Positions 44,305 through 52,756 of a stretch of DNA of 64,000 nucleotides are shown here, one piece after another. Under the pieces are notes generated by a model. That model did not search any database, had not been told where the DNA came from, and was given only the letters and a program-made list of their open reading frames with translations. The position numbers and the translations under genes were made by a program. Position 1 is the stretch's first letter, and every line of letters starts with the position of its first letter. The DNA comes from Haladaptatus litoreus (lineage in GTDB: Archaea > Halobacteriota > Halobacteria > Halobacteriales > Haladaptataceae), in the NCBI RefSeq assembly GCF_900156425.1, contig NZ_FTNO01000003.1, positions 124,001-188,000 of the forward strand, written 5' to 3'.

Positions 44305-47300
44305 ATGCCAGAACGAAACACCTCGGAAACCAGACGAGACTACCTCAAAGGACTCGCCGCGACGATAACTGCGAGTCTCGCAACGACCACCACGACCGCC
44401 AGCGCGGCGGATGCAAGCCGATTCACCAGCAACCTCGGTGAAATCCGGGACGCCACGCTCGCCGCTAGAAGCGACGACGCCATCGTCGTGCAAAAGCGCT
44501 CGACGCGAGTCGCTCCCGGTATCACGCTCGATGCCTCCATCCGCCTCACCGAACGCGGTTGGTTGGACTTCGACGTCCTCACCGTAGCGATGGATGAAGA
44601 GACCGACCTGACGCTCCTCTCTCCAGGCGTCACGGAGCGTGATACCGTACCGAACCTCGCCGAGGAGTCGAACGCAGTCGCAGGTGTCAACGGTGATTTC
44701 TTCTACATCGGCGAATCGGACGCACCGGTCGGTGCCGAAATCGGCGACGGCAACCTCCGCTCGGGGCCGGCGACCGGCCGAGAACATACCGTTGCAGTCG
44801 GTGACGACGGCCTCGCTCGCCTCGCTCGCGTCGTCCTTGACGGGGCAGTTCGATTCCACGGAAACAGCCATTCACTGAATGCACTGAATCAACCTGCTAT
44901 CCCGGCGGACGGACTCGGACTGTACACCCCCCTTTGGGGAGACGCCGAACGTACCGGAGAGGCCGAAGTCGTCGTCTGGAACGGAGTCGTCACGTCGACT
45001 TCGGTCTCACCCGGGAGCGCCACGATTCCCGACGACGGCTCGGTCCTCGTCGGCCGCGGCACTGGCGCTGACGCACTATCGACCCTCTCAACCGGCGACG
45101 CGGTTTCGATTTCCTACGGAGCGCAGACCGACGCCGATGCGTCGCTACAGGCTGCAGTCGGCGGCTCGACCGTGCTGCTCCGCGACGGCGAAATGCCCGG
45201 CGGACTGGACGACGGTCGGCTCGAACCACGAACCGCGGTAGGCGTCTCGGAGGACGGTTCGACGCTCTACCTGCTCGTCGTCGACGGTCGCCAGCGAGAC
45301 AGTCGCGGCGCATCTCTCAAAGAACTCGCGGACGCTATGCGCGGCCTCGGTGCGACCGACGCGCTCAACTTCGACGGCGGCGGTTCCTCGACGCTCGTCG
45401 CCCGGAACCCAGGCGAGGAATCCGTCAGCGTTCGAAACGACCCGTCGGATGGCGCGCCGCGTCCGGTGTCGAATGGGCTCGGGCTGACAACCGCGGAAGG
45501 GAGCGGAAGACTCGACGGATTCGACATAACGCCGATGCTCGACGGTGAGAACACCCATCGCGTCTTCCCCGAACTCTCCCGACAGTTCGAGGCGAACGCA
45601 CACGACGAGACGTACGCGCCGGTCGAAGCGACGCCTCGCCATTGGCGCACGATTCCACGTTACTTCGGCCGGTTCGACGCCGACGGTCTCTTTACCGGTC
45701 GTCGTCCCGGTAGTGGGAAGGCAATCGCGCGAAAGCGAGGGAGCAGCGGAACGACTGAGATTCGAGTCCTCGACGACCTCGACCGCATCGAACCCGACCA
45801 GACGCGAATAGGGTTAGAACCGGGTGACACCCGGTCGTTCGCCGTCCTCGGCTTCGACGCCCAGGGCTACACCGCGCCGATAGCGCCACGGGATGTCGCG
45901 CTCGACTACGATGACTCGCTCGTCAGTATCGAAGCCACCGACGAGGGTACGTTCACCGTCACGCCCACTGGCGAGAACGGCTCGACACTCATCACCGTCT
46001 CCGTCCTTGACGAGGAGACCTACCTCCCGGTGTCGGTCGGTCTCGCAACTAAGACCATTTCGAAATTCGAAGACCCGACGAAGTGGTACTTCGCTCGGTA
46101 CCCCAACACTGTCGAAGGATCCATGTCGTTTGTGGAGGGCCGCAGTGGAACGGGACTGCAGTTGGACTACGACTTCACGACGACGACAGCGACCCGGGCC
46201 GCCTACGCCAGAACCGAATCGCCGATCGACCTCCCCGGCGAGCCACAGCGTGTCGGCGTCTGGATCGACGGCGACGGGAAGGGTGCGTGGATTCGTGGTG
46301 TTCTCACCGACGCAGCGGGCGTCACACACAAAATCGATTTTACCTACAGCCTCGACTGGACCGGTTGGCAGTACATCGAGGGAGTCGTTCCCGCTGGCGT
46401 CGAGTACCCGCTCCAGTTCTCGTACTTCTATGCCGTCGAAGCGTCGGAAGACCAACAGTACGAGGGGAGTCTCGTCTTCGACGACCTCACCGTGAAGGTC
46501 ACGCCACCGGTTTCGCGGCCCGAAGAGCCGGTTACTCCCGACCCGCTCGTCGTCGAAAACGACGAACTCTCCGAGAACCGCTGGACCTTCGCCGTGATGG
46601 CCGACAGTCAGTTCGTCGGAGACGACCCAGACAGCCTCGCGGTGAACCTCGCTCGTCGCACCCTCCGTGAGATCGTCGCCGCCGACCCTGATTTTCTCGT
46701 CATCGCGGGCGACTTCGTAGACACCGGCTATTCCGAGGACTACGCCCTCGCCGACCGCATCCTCCGGGAGGAGGTTGGCGACGCACTCCCGGTCTACTAC
46801 CTCCCCGGTAACCACGAGCGCACAGGCCCCGGCGACCTCTCGAACTTCAAAGCCACCTTCGGCGACACTCGGTACACGTTCGAGCATGAAGACACCCGCT
46901 TTTTCCTGTTGGACTCCTCGACAGGGTCGTTCCGCACGAGTGACTTCCAGCAGCTGTCCGACCTCCAGCGTGGTCTCAATGATGCCGCCGACGCTGACGC
47001 TATCGAGAACGTCGTCGTCGTCGCACACCACCCACCGCGCGACCCGCTCGTCGGCGACAACAGTCAACTCGGCGACCGGATGGAAGCCGAACTCATCGAA
47101 GAGTGGCTAACGGCGTTCCGCGAACAGTCCGGCGGCAAAGGCGCGGTGTACGTCGCTGGGCACGCTGGTACGGTCGAGTTCAGCCGCGTCGAAGGCATTC
47201 CGTACGTGGTCCTCGGAACGACCGGTAAGTATCCGTACGGCTCGCCGAACGACGGCGGCTTCCGCGAGTGGACATTGTTCGGTGTCGACCCGACGCCGAA

Positions 47301-47721
47301 CCGGAGTCGGTCGCCCGCCGAGCGAACCGACTGGCTCCGTGCCGAAGTTCGTCCCCTCCTCACGGACGTAACGTTTGACACTCCGCCGTCGCTGACGGTC
47401 GGCGAGTCACTCACCGTCTCTCCAACCGGCGTGCAGGACGCTGGCCTCACCTTCCCACTTCGCTACCCGGCGACCGTCCGCTGGTCCGGGAGCCAGAACC
47501 TCTACATCGCAGACAACGAATGGTACCACCGCTTCACGCGCAAAGACGATGGCGACGAGCAGGAGTCGAACCGTAACCACTGGCGCGGCCGCGACTACGC
47601 CGCCGCGTTCGACCCGGAAACCCGGCAACTCATCGCACTCAACGCCGGAACCGTCACGCTCCGCGCCTCCTCCAATGGGGTGAGCGGCGAGACGACGATA
47701 ACGATAACCGACGGGAACTGA
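44305..47721 (+). CDS. Tat-exported phosphodiester glycosidase (NAGPA domain) fused to calcineurin-like phosphoesterase
   Basis: This is a 1138-aa secreted protein. The Tat signal is TRRDYLKG (about 10-35). Residues 60-410 form a NAGPA/DUF2233 phosphodiester glycosidase domain with NGDFFYIGE and the signature FDGGGSS (Asp357-Ser362). This family removes N-acetylglucosamine from phosphodiesters. Ig-like and carbohydrate-binding-like beta domains fill about 420-745. A metallophosphoesterase follows: Asp767-Ser-Gln769, GDFVDTG (Asp803), GNHE (835-838), AHHPP (His908/His909), GHAG (952-955). Two usual histidine ligands are replaced (DxH is DSQ; GHxH is GHAG). A C-terminal Ig-like beta domain ends the protein. 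The ATG at 44305 follows GGAG at 6 nt. First gene of the right-hand locus; likely acts on extracellular glycan phosphodiesters. Confidence 0.85.
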   Translation: MPERNTSETRRDYLKGLAATITASLATTTTTASAADASRFTSNLGEIRDATLAARSDDAIVVQKRSTRVAPGITLDASIRLTERGWLDFDVLTVAMDEETDLTLLSPGVTERDTVPNLAEESNAVAGVNGDFFYIGESDAPVGAEIGDGNLRSGPATGREHTVAVGDDGLARLARVVLDGAVRFHGNSHSLNALNQPAIPADGLGLYTPLWGDAERTGEAEVVVWNGVVTSTSVSPGSATIPDDGSVLVGRGTGADALSTLSTGDAVSISYGAQTDADASLQAAVGGSTVLLRDGEMPGGLDDGRLEPRTAVGVSEDGSTLYLLVVDGRQRDSRGASLKELADAMRGLGATDALNFDGGGSSTLVARNPGEESVSVRNDPSDGAPRPVSNGLGLTTAEGSGRLDGFDITPMLDGENTHRVFPELSRQFEANAHDETYAPVEATPRHWRTIPRYFGRFDADGLFTGRRPGSGKAIARKRGSSGTTEIRVLDDLDRIEPDQTRIGLEPGDTRSFAVLGFDAQGYTAPIAPRDVALDYDDSLVSIEATDEGTFTVTPTGENGSTLITVSVLDEETYLPVSVGLATKTISKFEDPTKWYFARYPNTVEGSMSFVEGRSGTGLQLDYDFTTTTATRAAYARTESPIDLPGEPQRVGVWIDGDGKGAWIRGVLTDAAGVTHKIDFTYSLDWTGWQYIEGVVPAGVEYPLQFSYFYAVEASEDQQYEGSLVFDDLTVKVTPPVSRPEEPVTPDPLVVENDELSENRWTFAVMADSQFVGDDPDSLAVNLARRTLREIVAADPDFLVIAGDFVDTGYSEDYALADRILREEVGDALPVYYLPGNHERTGPGDLSNFKATFGDTRYTFEHEDTRFFLLDSSTGSFRTSDFQQLSDLQRGLNDAADADAIENVVVVAHHPPRDPLVGDNSQLGDRMEAELIEEWLTAFREQSGGKGAVYVAGHAGTVEFSRVEGIPYVVLGTTGKYPYGSPNDGGFREWTLFGVDPTPNRSRSPAERTDWLRAEVRPLLTDVTFDTPPSLTVGESLTVSPTGVQDAGLTFPLRYPATVRWSGSQNLYIADNEWYHRFTRKDDGDEQESNRNHWRGRDYAAAFDPETRQLIALNAGTVTLRASSNGVSGETTITITDGN

Positions 47722-47941
47722 ACTCGGAAGGCGACTCCGGGGTGACTGCGTTTCCCCCGAACGCTGCACAGGAGAGTCCAAACGACGGAGCGCAATGACT
47801 CCCACGGAGACGGTCGCAGGGGTGGACTGCTCCCGAAACGCCACTCATCGTCAGAGGGGTCGTCACCTTGCCATCACCATGGTTCTCGGCGAACAGTTGT
47901 CTCTCTCGCTGGCGTGGGGTTCCTCGGCTTCGAGGGGTTGG

Positions 47942-47949
47942 TTTTATAT
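47942..47949 (+). promoter_or_regulatory. TATA box upstream of ridA-gdh
   Basis: TTTTATAT stands 25-32 nt before an ATG at 47974, the exact spacing for a leaderless haloarchaeal start. The transcript would run through a 42-codon ORF into ridA and gdh. Confidence 0.55.
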
Positions 47950-47973
47950 TTTGGTAGTCTGATTACTTGCCTG

Positions 47974-48102
47974 ATGACTGGACGCATGCTACTCGGAGCC
48001 GTTAGAACGGACAGTCCGTCGTTCCCTCGCCGCCCCACTGGCGAGCAAACGACGACGTCGAACGACCACGCACCGCCGGAGGAAACCGATGGAAGAGATT
48101 AG
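47974..48102 (+). CDS. Short leaderless ORF overlapping ridA, 42 aa
   Basis: It begins MTGRMLLGAVRTDSPSFP and ends DHAPPEETDGRD. It starts at the predicted transcription start and its stop lies 14 nt inside ridA. The product is short and hydrophilic. It may be a leader ORF coupling translation to ridA, or a real small protein; the frame also extends upstream to 47914. Confidence 0.35.
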   Translation: MTGRMLLGAVRTDSPSFPRRPTGEQTTTSNDHAPPEETDGRD

Positions 48103-48478
48103 CACCGACACCGCACCGCCGAGCATCGGCCCGTTCTCGCAGGGAATCCGCGACGGAGACCGCATCTACGTCTCGGGACAGGGGCCAGTTGACCCCGAAT
48201 CCGGCGACATCGTCGGCGACACCATCGAAGAGCAGACCGCTCGAACGCTCGAAAACATCGAGGCGGTTCTCGCGGCGGCGAATCGCTCGCTCGACGACGT
48301 GGTGAAGGCGACCGTCTTCGTACAGAACATGGACGGCTACGACGCCATCAACGACGTGTACGCCGACTACGTGTCCTCACCGTACCCCGCTCGGAGCGCG
48401 GTGCAAGTCGAGGACCTCCCTATCGACATCGGCGTCGAAATCGAAGTCGTTGCGAGCGCACGTGGGGCAGAAGAGTGA
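48089..48478 (+). CDS. RidA family enamine/imine deaminase
   Basis: This is a 129-aa protein of the YjgF/YER057c/UK114 family, which hydrolyses reactive 2-aminoacrylate-type enamines released by PLP enzymes. Family marks are GPFSQGIRDGDRIYVSGQ, the substrate-binding arginine in YPARSAVQV and the glutamate in GVEIEVVASA. GGAGG lies 6 nt before the ATG. gdh follows 7 nt after its stop. The neighbouring SelA-like ammonia-lyase would release an enamine, giving RidA a clear local job. Confidence 0.9.
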   Translation: MEEISTDTAPPSIGPFSQGIRDGDRIYVSGQGPVDPESGDIVGDTIEEQTARTLENIEAVLAAANRSLDDVVKATVFVQNMDGYDAINDVYADYVSSPYPARSAVQVEDLPIDIGVEIEVVASARGAEE

Positions 48479-48485
48479 CGGGACG

Positions 48486-49553
48486 ATGAGAGCCGTCGCG
48501 GTTCGGCGCGGCGAGACGACCCCTAAGGTCATCGACGTTCCGAGGCCGACCCCCGAGTCCGGCGAGGCGTTGGTACGGACACTCCGCGTCGGCATCGATG
48601 GTACCGACCACGAAGTCGTCGGCGGAACCCATGGCGGCTTTCCAGACGGGGCGGAACACCAAATCCTCGGCCACGAAGCGGTCGGAATCGTCGAGAACCC
48701 GAATGGGACGCGCTTCGACGCAGGCGACCTCGTCGTCCCGACGGTTCGGCGACCAACAGAGGACGGAAACGGGTACTTCGAACGGGACGAACCCGACATG
48801 GCCCCCGACGGCGCGTACGTCGAACGCGGCATCGTCGGCGCGCACGGCTACATGGCCGACTACTTCACCAGCTACGAACGGTACCTCGTCGGCGTCCCGG
48901 ACGACTTCGCGACTCACGGTTTTCTGACCGAACCGGTCAGCAACAGCGAGAAAGCGTTCGAGCACGCCTACGCTAGCAGGTCAGCGTTCGAGTGGAGCCC
49001 GGAATCCGCGCTCGTTCTCGGCAACGGGCCGCTCGGTCTCCTGACCCTCTCGATGCTGGTCGGACGCGACGACTTCGACCGATGCTACTGCCTCGGTCGC
49101 CGCGACCGTCCCAACCCGACCATCGAGATAATCGAGCGCCTCGGTGCGACCTACGTCGATTCGCGTGAAACGCCGCTTCCGGACGTTCCGGACGCACACG
49201 AATCGATTGACTTCATCTATGAAGCGACCGGACACGCTCCCCACGCGTTCGAGACCGTCCACGCGCTCGCGCCAAACGGCGTCGGCGCGCTCCTCGGCAT
49301 CCCCGGAGACGAGTCGTTCGAGGTCGAAGGCGGTCGAATTCATCGGGAGATGGTTCTCGAAAACAAGGCGCTGCTCGGCAGCGTTAACTCGAACGTCGAG
49401 CAGTACAAAGCGGCCAGGGAAACGCTGTCGGCGTTTCCCGACTGGTTTATAGACGAACTCATCACGGGCGTCTACGACCCCGAGGAGGTCGAACGGGCGT
49501 TCGAAACAGGCGACGACGTCATCAAGACCGTCGTCGAATTCGACACGGTGTAG
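48486..49553 (+). CDS. gdh: Glucose 1-dehydrogenase, haloarchaeal MDR type
   Basis: This 355-aa protein matches haloarchaeal glucose dehydrogenase throughout. Expected zinc ligands are Asp38 (VGIDGTDHE), His63 (LGHEAVG) and Glu149 (LTEPVS). The nucleotide-binding motif is LGNGPLGLL. YCLGRRDRP and VNSNVEQYKAA are also characteristic. It oxidises aldoses at C1 to aldonolactones with NAD(P)+, the entry step of the semi-phosphorylative Entner-Doudoroff route. The ATG at 48486 gives the family N-terminus (MRAVAVRRG). Its location in this locus suggests the substrate may be glucosamine or another sugar from the glycan rather than only glucose. Confidence 0.9.
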   Translation: MRAVAVRRGETTPKVIDVPRPTPESGEALVRTLRVGIDGTDHEVVGGTHGGFPDGAEHQILGHEAVGIVENPNGTRFDAGDLVVPTVRRPTEDGNGYFERDEPDMAPDGAYVERGIVGAHGYMADYFTSYERYLVGVPDDFATHGFLTEPVSNSEKAFEHAYASRSAFEWSPESALVLGNGPLGLLTLSMLVGRDDFDRCYCLGRRDRPNPTIEIIERLGATYVDSRETPLPDVPDAHESIDFIYEATGHAPHAFETVHALAPNGVGALLGIPGDESFEVEGGRIHREMVLENKALLGSVNSNVEQYKAARETLSAFPDWFIDELITGVYDPEEVERAFETGDDVIKTVVEFDTV

Positions 49554-49604
49554 ACACACCGCGTCTGGCATCGATTCACCGATTTCGTTCCCGCCCTCTC
49601 TTCG

Positions 49605-50816
49605 TCACTGTTCGACTTGCGCGACGATGCGCCCAACGGCGTAGTCGGTCTCCTCGTCGGTGAGACACATCGGATTGACCGTGAACTCGCCCGTGGGGAG
49701 CGCGTCCGCGCCGACGAACACGCGGGGCTCCTCGCGACGGAGTCCGCCGACAACGTCGGTCGCGGAGACGCCTGCGGTGTCTGCGTCCACCGAGACCACT
49801 ACTTCCGGGGCGACGGCTGTTTTGTCGTCGGCCGTGAGCGACGTGTCGAACCCTGCGACCGCTTCGAGGTCGGCGGCGATTCGCCGCGAACGTTCGAGCC
49901 ATTCTTCGAGCAGCGCGTCGTGGTCTTCTTCGACGAACAGTTCGAGCGCGCGAATCAGCCCGACGAGTTCCTCCTTGCCGACCTTCATCGGACGGCCGAT
50001 TCCCTGCCGTGGGACGCCGCCCAGTCGGTCGGAGTTTATGAGCTCGCTAGCTGGTTCCCACACCTGTTCGGCGGCGTGCATGTCGAGATGCTGGGCGGCG
50101 ACCGACGAGACAAGGTTCGCTCGTCCGGCGAGGATGCCGGTCGTTTGCGGGCCACGGATGGCTTTCCCACCGCTGAACGCGACGAGGTCCGCACCGGCGT
50201 CCACGAACGCTTCGAGGTTGCTCGTCGGCGGGAGTTCGGCGGCAGCATCCACGATGACTGGAACGCCGTGGTCGTGTGCGATTTCGCACACCACCTCAAG
50301 GGGCGGTTCCGTGTAGGACTTCTCGATGTAGGCGACCGCCGCGGTGTTCTCTCCGATGGCATCTCCGATTTCCCACGGTTCGACGTTCCGCGACCCGGTA
50401 CCGAGGTGCTTGTCGTTCGACCCGACGTCAACGATGCGCGCGCCGGCAGCGCGGAGCGCGTGGTCGTAACCGGTGCGGTGGGTGCGCGGAACGACGATTT
50501 CGTCGGCGACACCGTCGGTGTCTGGGAGTCGCGCCATCGTTCCGAGGTCGTCGCCCGCGATACAGGCGGCCGCTCCGAGCGCGAGCGCGCTCGACGCGCC
50601 GGACGCGACGTAGCCCGCTTCGGCGCCAGTCACGTCCGCTATCAGTTCGCTGGCTCTCGCCTGCAGATCGGAGAGGCGAACGAACGACTCGGACGCGCGA
50701 GCCATCGCTTCGACGGCCTCCGGGCGAATACGACTGCCACCGATGCGGGTCTTCGTGCCGGTCGCGTTGACGACGTGTGGGACGCCCAACTCCTCGTAGA
50801 TGGTCTGGGTTCGCAT
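49605..50816 (-). CDS. SelA-like PLP-dependent enzyme (glucosaminate ammonia-lyase type)
   Basis: This is a 403-aa fold-type I PLP enzyme related to selenocysteine synthase. The PLP lysine is Lys218 in FSGGKAIRGPQ, with Asp190 in VPVIVDAAAELPP below the ring. The N-terminus (YEELGVPHVVNATGT) and the segment RLPDTDGVADE mark the subgroup that includes D-glucosaminate(-6-phosphate) ammonia-lyase. The promoter has CTATTTTA 25-32 nt before the ATG at 50816 (leaderless). The gene converges on gdh. In context I propose that it deaminates glucosaminate to 2-keto-3-deoxygluconate. Other amino-acid or sugar-acid substrates are possible. Confidence 0.75.
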   Translation of the reverse strand: MRTQTIYEELGVPHVVNATGTKTRIGGSRIRPEAVEAMARASESFVRLSDLQARASELIADVTGAEAGYVASGASSALALGAAACIAGDDLGTMARLPDTDGVADEIVVPRTHRTGYDHALRAAGARIVDVGSNDKHLGTGSRNVEPWEIGDAIGENTAAVAYIEKSYTEPPLEVVCEIAHDHGVPVIVDAAAELPPTSNLEAFVDAGADLVAFSGGKAIRGPQTTGILAGRANLVSSVAAQHLDMHAAEQVWEPASELINSDRLGGVPRQGIGRPMKVGKEELVGLIRALELFVEEDHDALLEEWLERSRRIAADLEAVAGFDTSLTADDKTAVAPEVVVSVDADTAGVSATDVVGGLRREEPRVFVGADALPTGEFTVNPMCLTDEETDYAVGRIVAQVEQ

Positions 50817-50953
50817 ACTAATTCTCGCGCACTCCGAGAGTAAAATAGGTTCGACGTTCGTCTCCCACCGTAGTTCGTTCCGCTCGTTTGTTTCACCTCG
50901 ATCACCGATACGTTCATGGGCACTGAGTGGACATCGATAACACGCCACGAAAC

Positions 50954-51952
50954 ATGTCCGACATCGAAACCGGCACCAGTTACTTCGGCGTACAGGACCC
51001 AGAACATGCGGCAACGGATTTGAACCGGTTCCGCGAGGTGGGTCTCAACGCCGTCCTCCACACGTTCAGCGAACGTGACCGGGCGTTCTACCGTGAGACG
51101 ATGGCGGATATCGTCACCGCGAGCAACGATAGGGGACTGACCACCTACGTCAACCCGTGGGGGGTTGGCGGCGTCTTCGGCGGCGAAGAGTTCTCACGGT
51201 TCGTCGCCCGAAACCCCAACTCCCGACAGATGCTCAACACGGGCGAGCGCGTCCCGGCCGCCTGCTTCAACGACCCGGCGTTTCGGAAGTTCATGCGTGA
51301 ATGGACACGGGACGCTGCCAGACTCGGCGCGGACGTGCTCTTCTGGGACGAACCACATTGGCACAACGTCCACTGGTACGGCGACGACCACTCCGACGAT
51401 GTGTGGTGCTGTCGGTGTGACCACTGCCGGGAGCGATACCGCGCCCGCTACGACGAACCGATGCCGGTGACCGAGACCGACCGAGTCTCGACGGTTCGCG
51501 AACGGTCGATGGTCGAGTTCCTCGACGAGATGATGGCGGTGTCCCACGAGGAGGGTGCGGAGAACGCGGTCTGTCTGCTCCCGAGTCAGTCTGCCGACCA
51601 CGGAACGCGCGACTGGGCACAGGTGGCTGAAAGCGAGTATCTCGACGTGCTGGCGACCGACCCGTACTGGGCGCACGCCCAAGACGCCGATGCGGGTGAG
51701 TACGTCGCTCGGTTCGGCGAGCGACTGGTTACGGTCGCCGACGACCACGACCTCCGGAATCAGCTCTGGATTCAAGGATTCGGTCTCGAAGGTGAGTCAG
51801 CCACGGACGACGTTCGAACCGCGACTCGAACCGCGCTCGACCTCGCCGACAGCGTCTTTATGTGGGGATACGACGGCTGCCGAACCATCTCTGAAATCGC
51901 CTGCGAGGAACCGATGGCCGTTTGGAGTGCCTACCTGGACGAGCTACCCTGA
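50954..51952 (+). CDS. Putative TIM-barrel glycosidase-like protein
   Basis: This 332-aa protein has no signal peptide. The order of motifs suggests a TIM barrel. YFGVQDPEHAATDLNRF is near the start and TTYVNPWGVGGVFG about 64-77. VLFWDEPHWHN (Glu133 a candidate acid/base) is followed at once by a cysteine cluster WCCRCDHC (152-158), as in putative glycosidases with a small metal site after the catalytic strand. Later segments are VLATDPYW and WIQGFGLEGE. The ATG at 50954 is chosen over 50927. It is divergent from the SelA-like gene and converges tightly (6 nt) on the amidotransferase-like gene. Substrate unknown. Confidence 0.55.
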   Translation: MSDIETGTSYFGVQDPEHAATDLNRFREVGLNAVLHTFSERDRAFYRETMADIVTASNDRGLTTYVNPWGVGGVFGGEEFSRFVARNPNSRQMLNTGERVPAACFNDPAFRKFMREWTRDAARLGADVLFWDEPHWHNVHWYGDDHSDDVWCCRCDHCRERYRARYDEPMPVTETDRVSTVRERSMVEFLDEMMAVSHEEGAENAVCLLPSQSADHGTRDWAQVAESEYLDVLATDPYWAHAQDADAGEYVARFGERLVTVADDHDLRNQLWIQGFGLEGESATDDVRTATRTALDLADSVFMWGYDGCRTISEIACEEPMAVWSAYLDELP

Positions 51953-51958
51953 TTCGTT

Positions 51959-52687
51959 CTACGTGACGCGGTCGAGGACACGGTTCCAGAGGGTCGGAAG
52001 TCGGTCCCACGAGAGCAACCCCTCCGGCGCCCAGTGGGGCGCACAGTCGGTCGTGTATGCGAACGAACTGCCGTCACCGTAATCTCCAACTGCGAGGAAC
52101 GGGTCGCCCCGAACCGTCGCCCAGACGTCCGCACCCGGTTTCGCCGTGGTTCGGTTGTATCCCAAGACGTGTGGCCACTCCTCGGGAAGGTCGGTGTCAG
52201 GTACACCCGCGTTCCGAGGGACAGCCCCGTCGGGCGTTTCCACGCGGTCGTCACCAGTTTCGATTTCGACCGGCAGCACGTCCGCCAGTGCAGTCGTTCC
52301 GTAGCGGGCTTGTCCTCCCTTCCCCGCGAAGCTCATGTAGCCGCCGACCATGCCGAGCGCGCCGCCCTCGCGAACCCACTCGGCGAGCACCGCACAACGG
52401 TCCGCGTCCGTTTCGCCGTCGGCGACCTGCCGGGTTATCTGGAGTGTGTCTGCGCCCACGTCACTGAGAATCACGAGGTCGTACTCCGACAGGGCTTCGT
52501 TGGTTCGAGGGAACGACTCGGCCGCGACGTGACACGGCTGGTAAGTCACCGACGCGCCGACCGATTCGAGCGTGTCGATGAACCGGTCGGCGACTTCGCC
52601 GTATTGGCTGTCTCGAAGGACGTTTTTACCCTTGATTTCGAACTGTACTGTCACCCACGACTCACCGGCGAGGAGGACGTTCGTCAT
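51959..52687 (-). CDS. Glutamine-amidotransferase-like protein (PF07090/ThuA-like)
   Basis: This 242-aa cytoplasmic protein has a class-I glutamine-amidotransferase-like fold. It starts MTNVLLAGESWVTVQFE. YDLVILSDVGADTLQI and WVREGGALGMVGGYMSFAG correspond to the central strands and elbow region, and the end reads FAYTTDCAPHWAPEG. The nucleophile cysteine of true amidotransferases is absent at the elbow (VGGYMS). Relatives occur in sugar-catabolic clusters with unproven roles. It lies 69 nt downstream of the PIG-L gene on the same strand. Confidence 0.7.
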   Translation of the reverse strand: MTNVLLAGESWVTVQFEIKGKNVLRDSQYGEVADRFIDTLESVGASVTYQPCHVAAESFPRTNEALSEYDLVILSDVGADTLQITRQVADGETDADRCAVLAEWVREGGALGMVGGYMSFAGKGGQARYGTTALADVLPVEIETGDDRVETPDGAVPRNAGVPDTDLPEEWPHVLGYNRTTAKPGADVWATVRGDPFLAVGDYGDGSSFAYTTDCAPHWAPEGLLSWDRLPTLWNRVLDRVT

Positions 52688-52756
52688 CGGTTGGGACTCA
52701 CACGCACACCGGTTAACTGTATCGTTCGCCTGCCAATATCGGACGACGCTCCCAGA

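Noticed and set aside
45814..47067. 417-codon minus-strand frame inside the phosphodiester-glycosidase fusion gene
   Set aside because: Antisense shadow; the plus strand has multiple catalytic motifs.
49617..50843. 408-codon plus-strand frame opposite the SelA-like gene
   Set aside because: The minus strand encodes a full PLP enzyme with its active-site lysine; the plus frame is rich in Arg, Val and Phe as expected for an antisense shadow.
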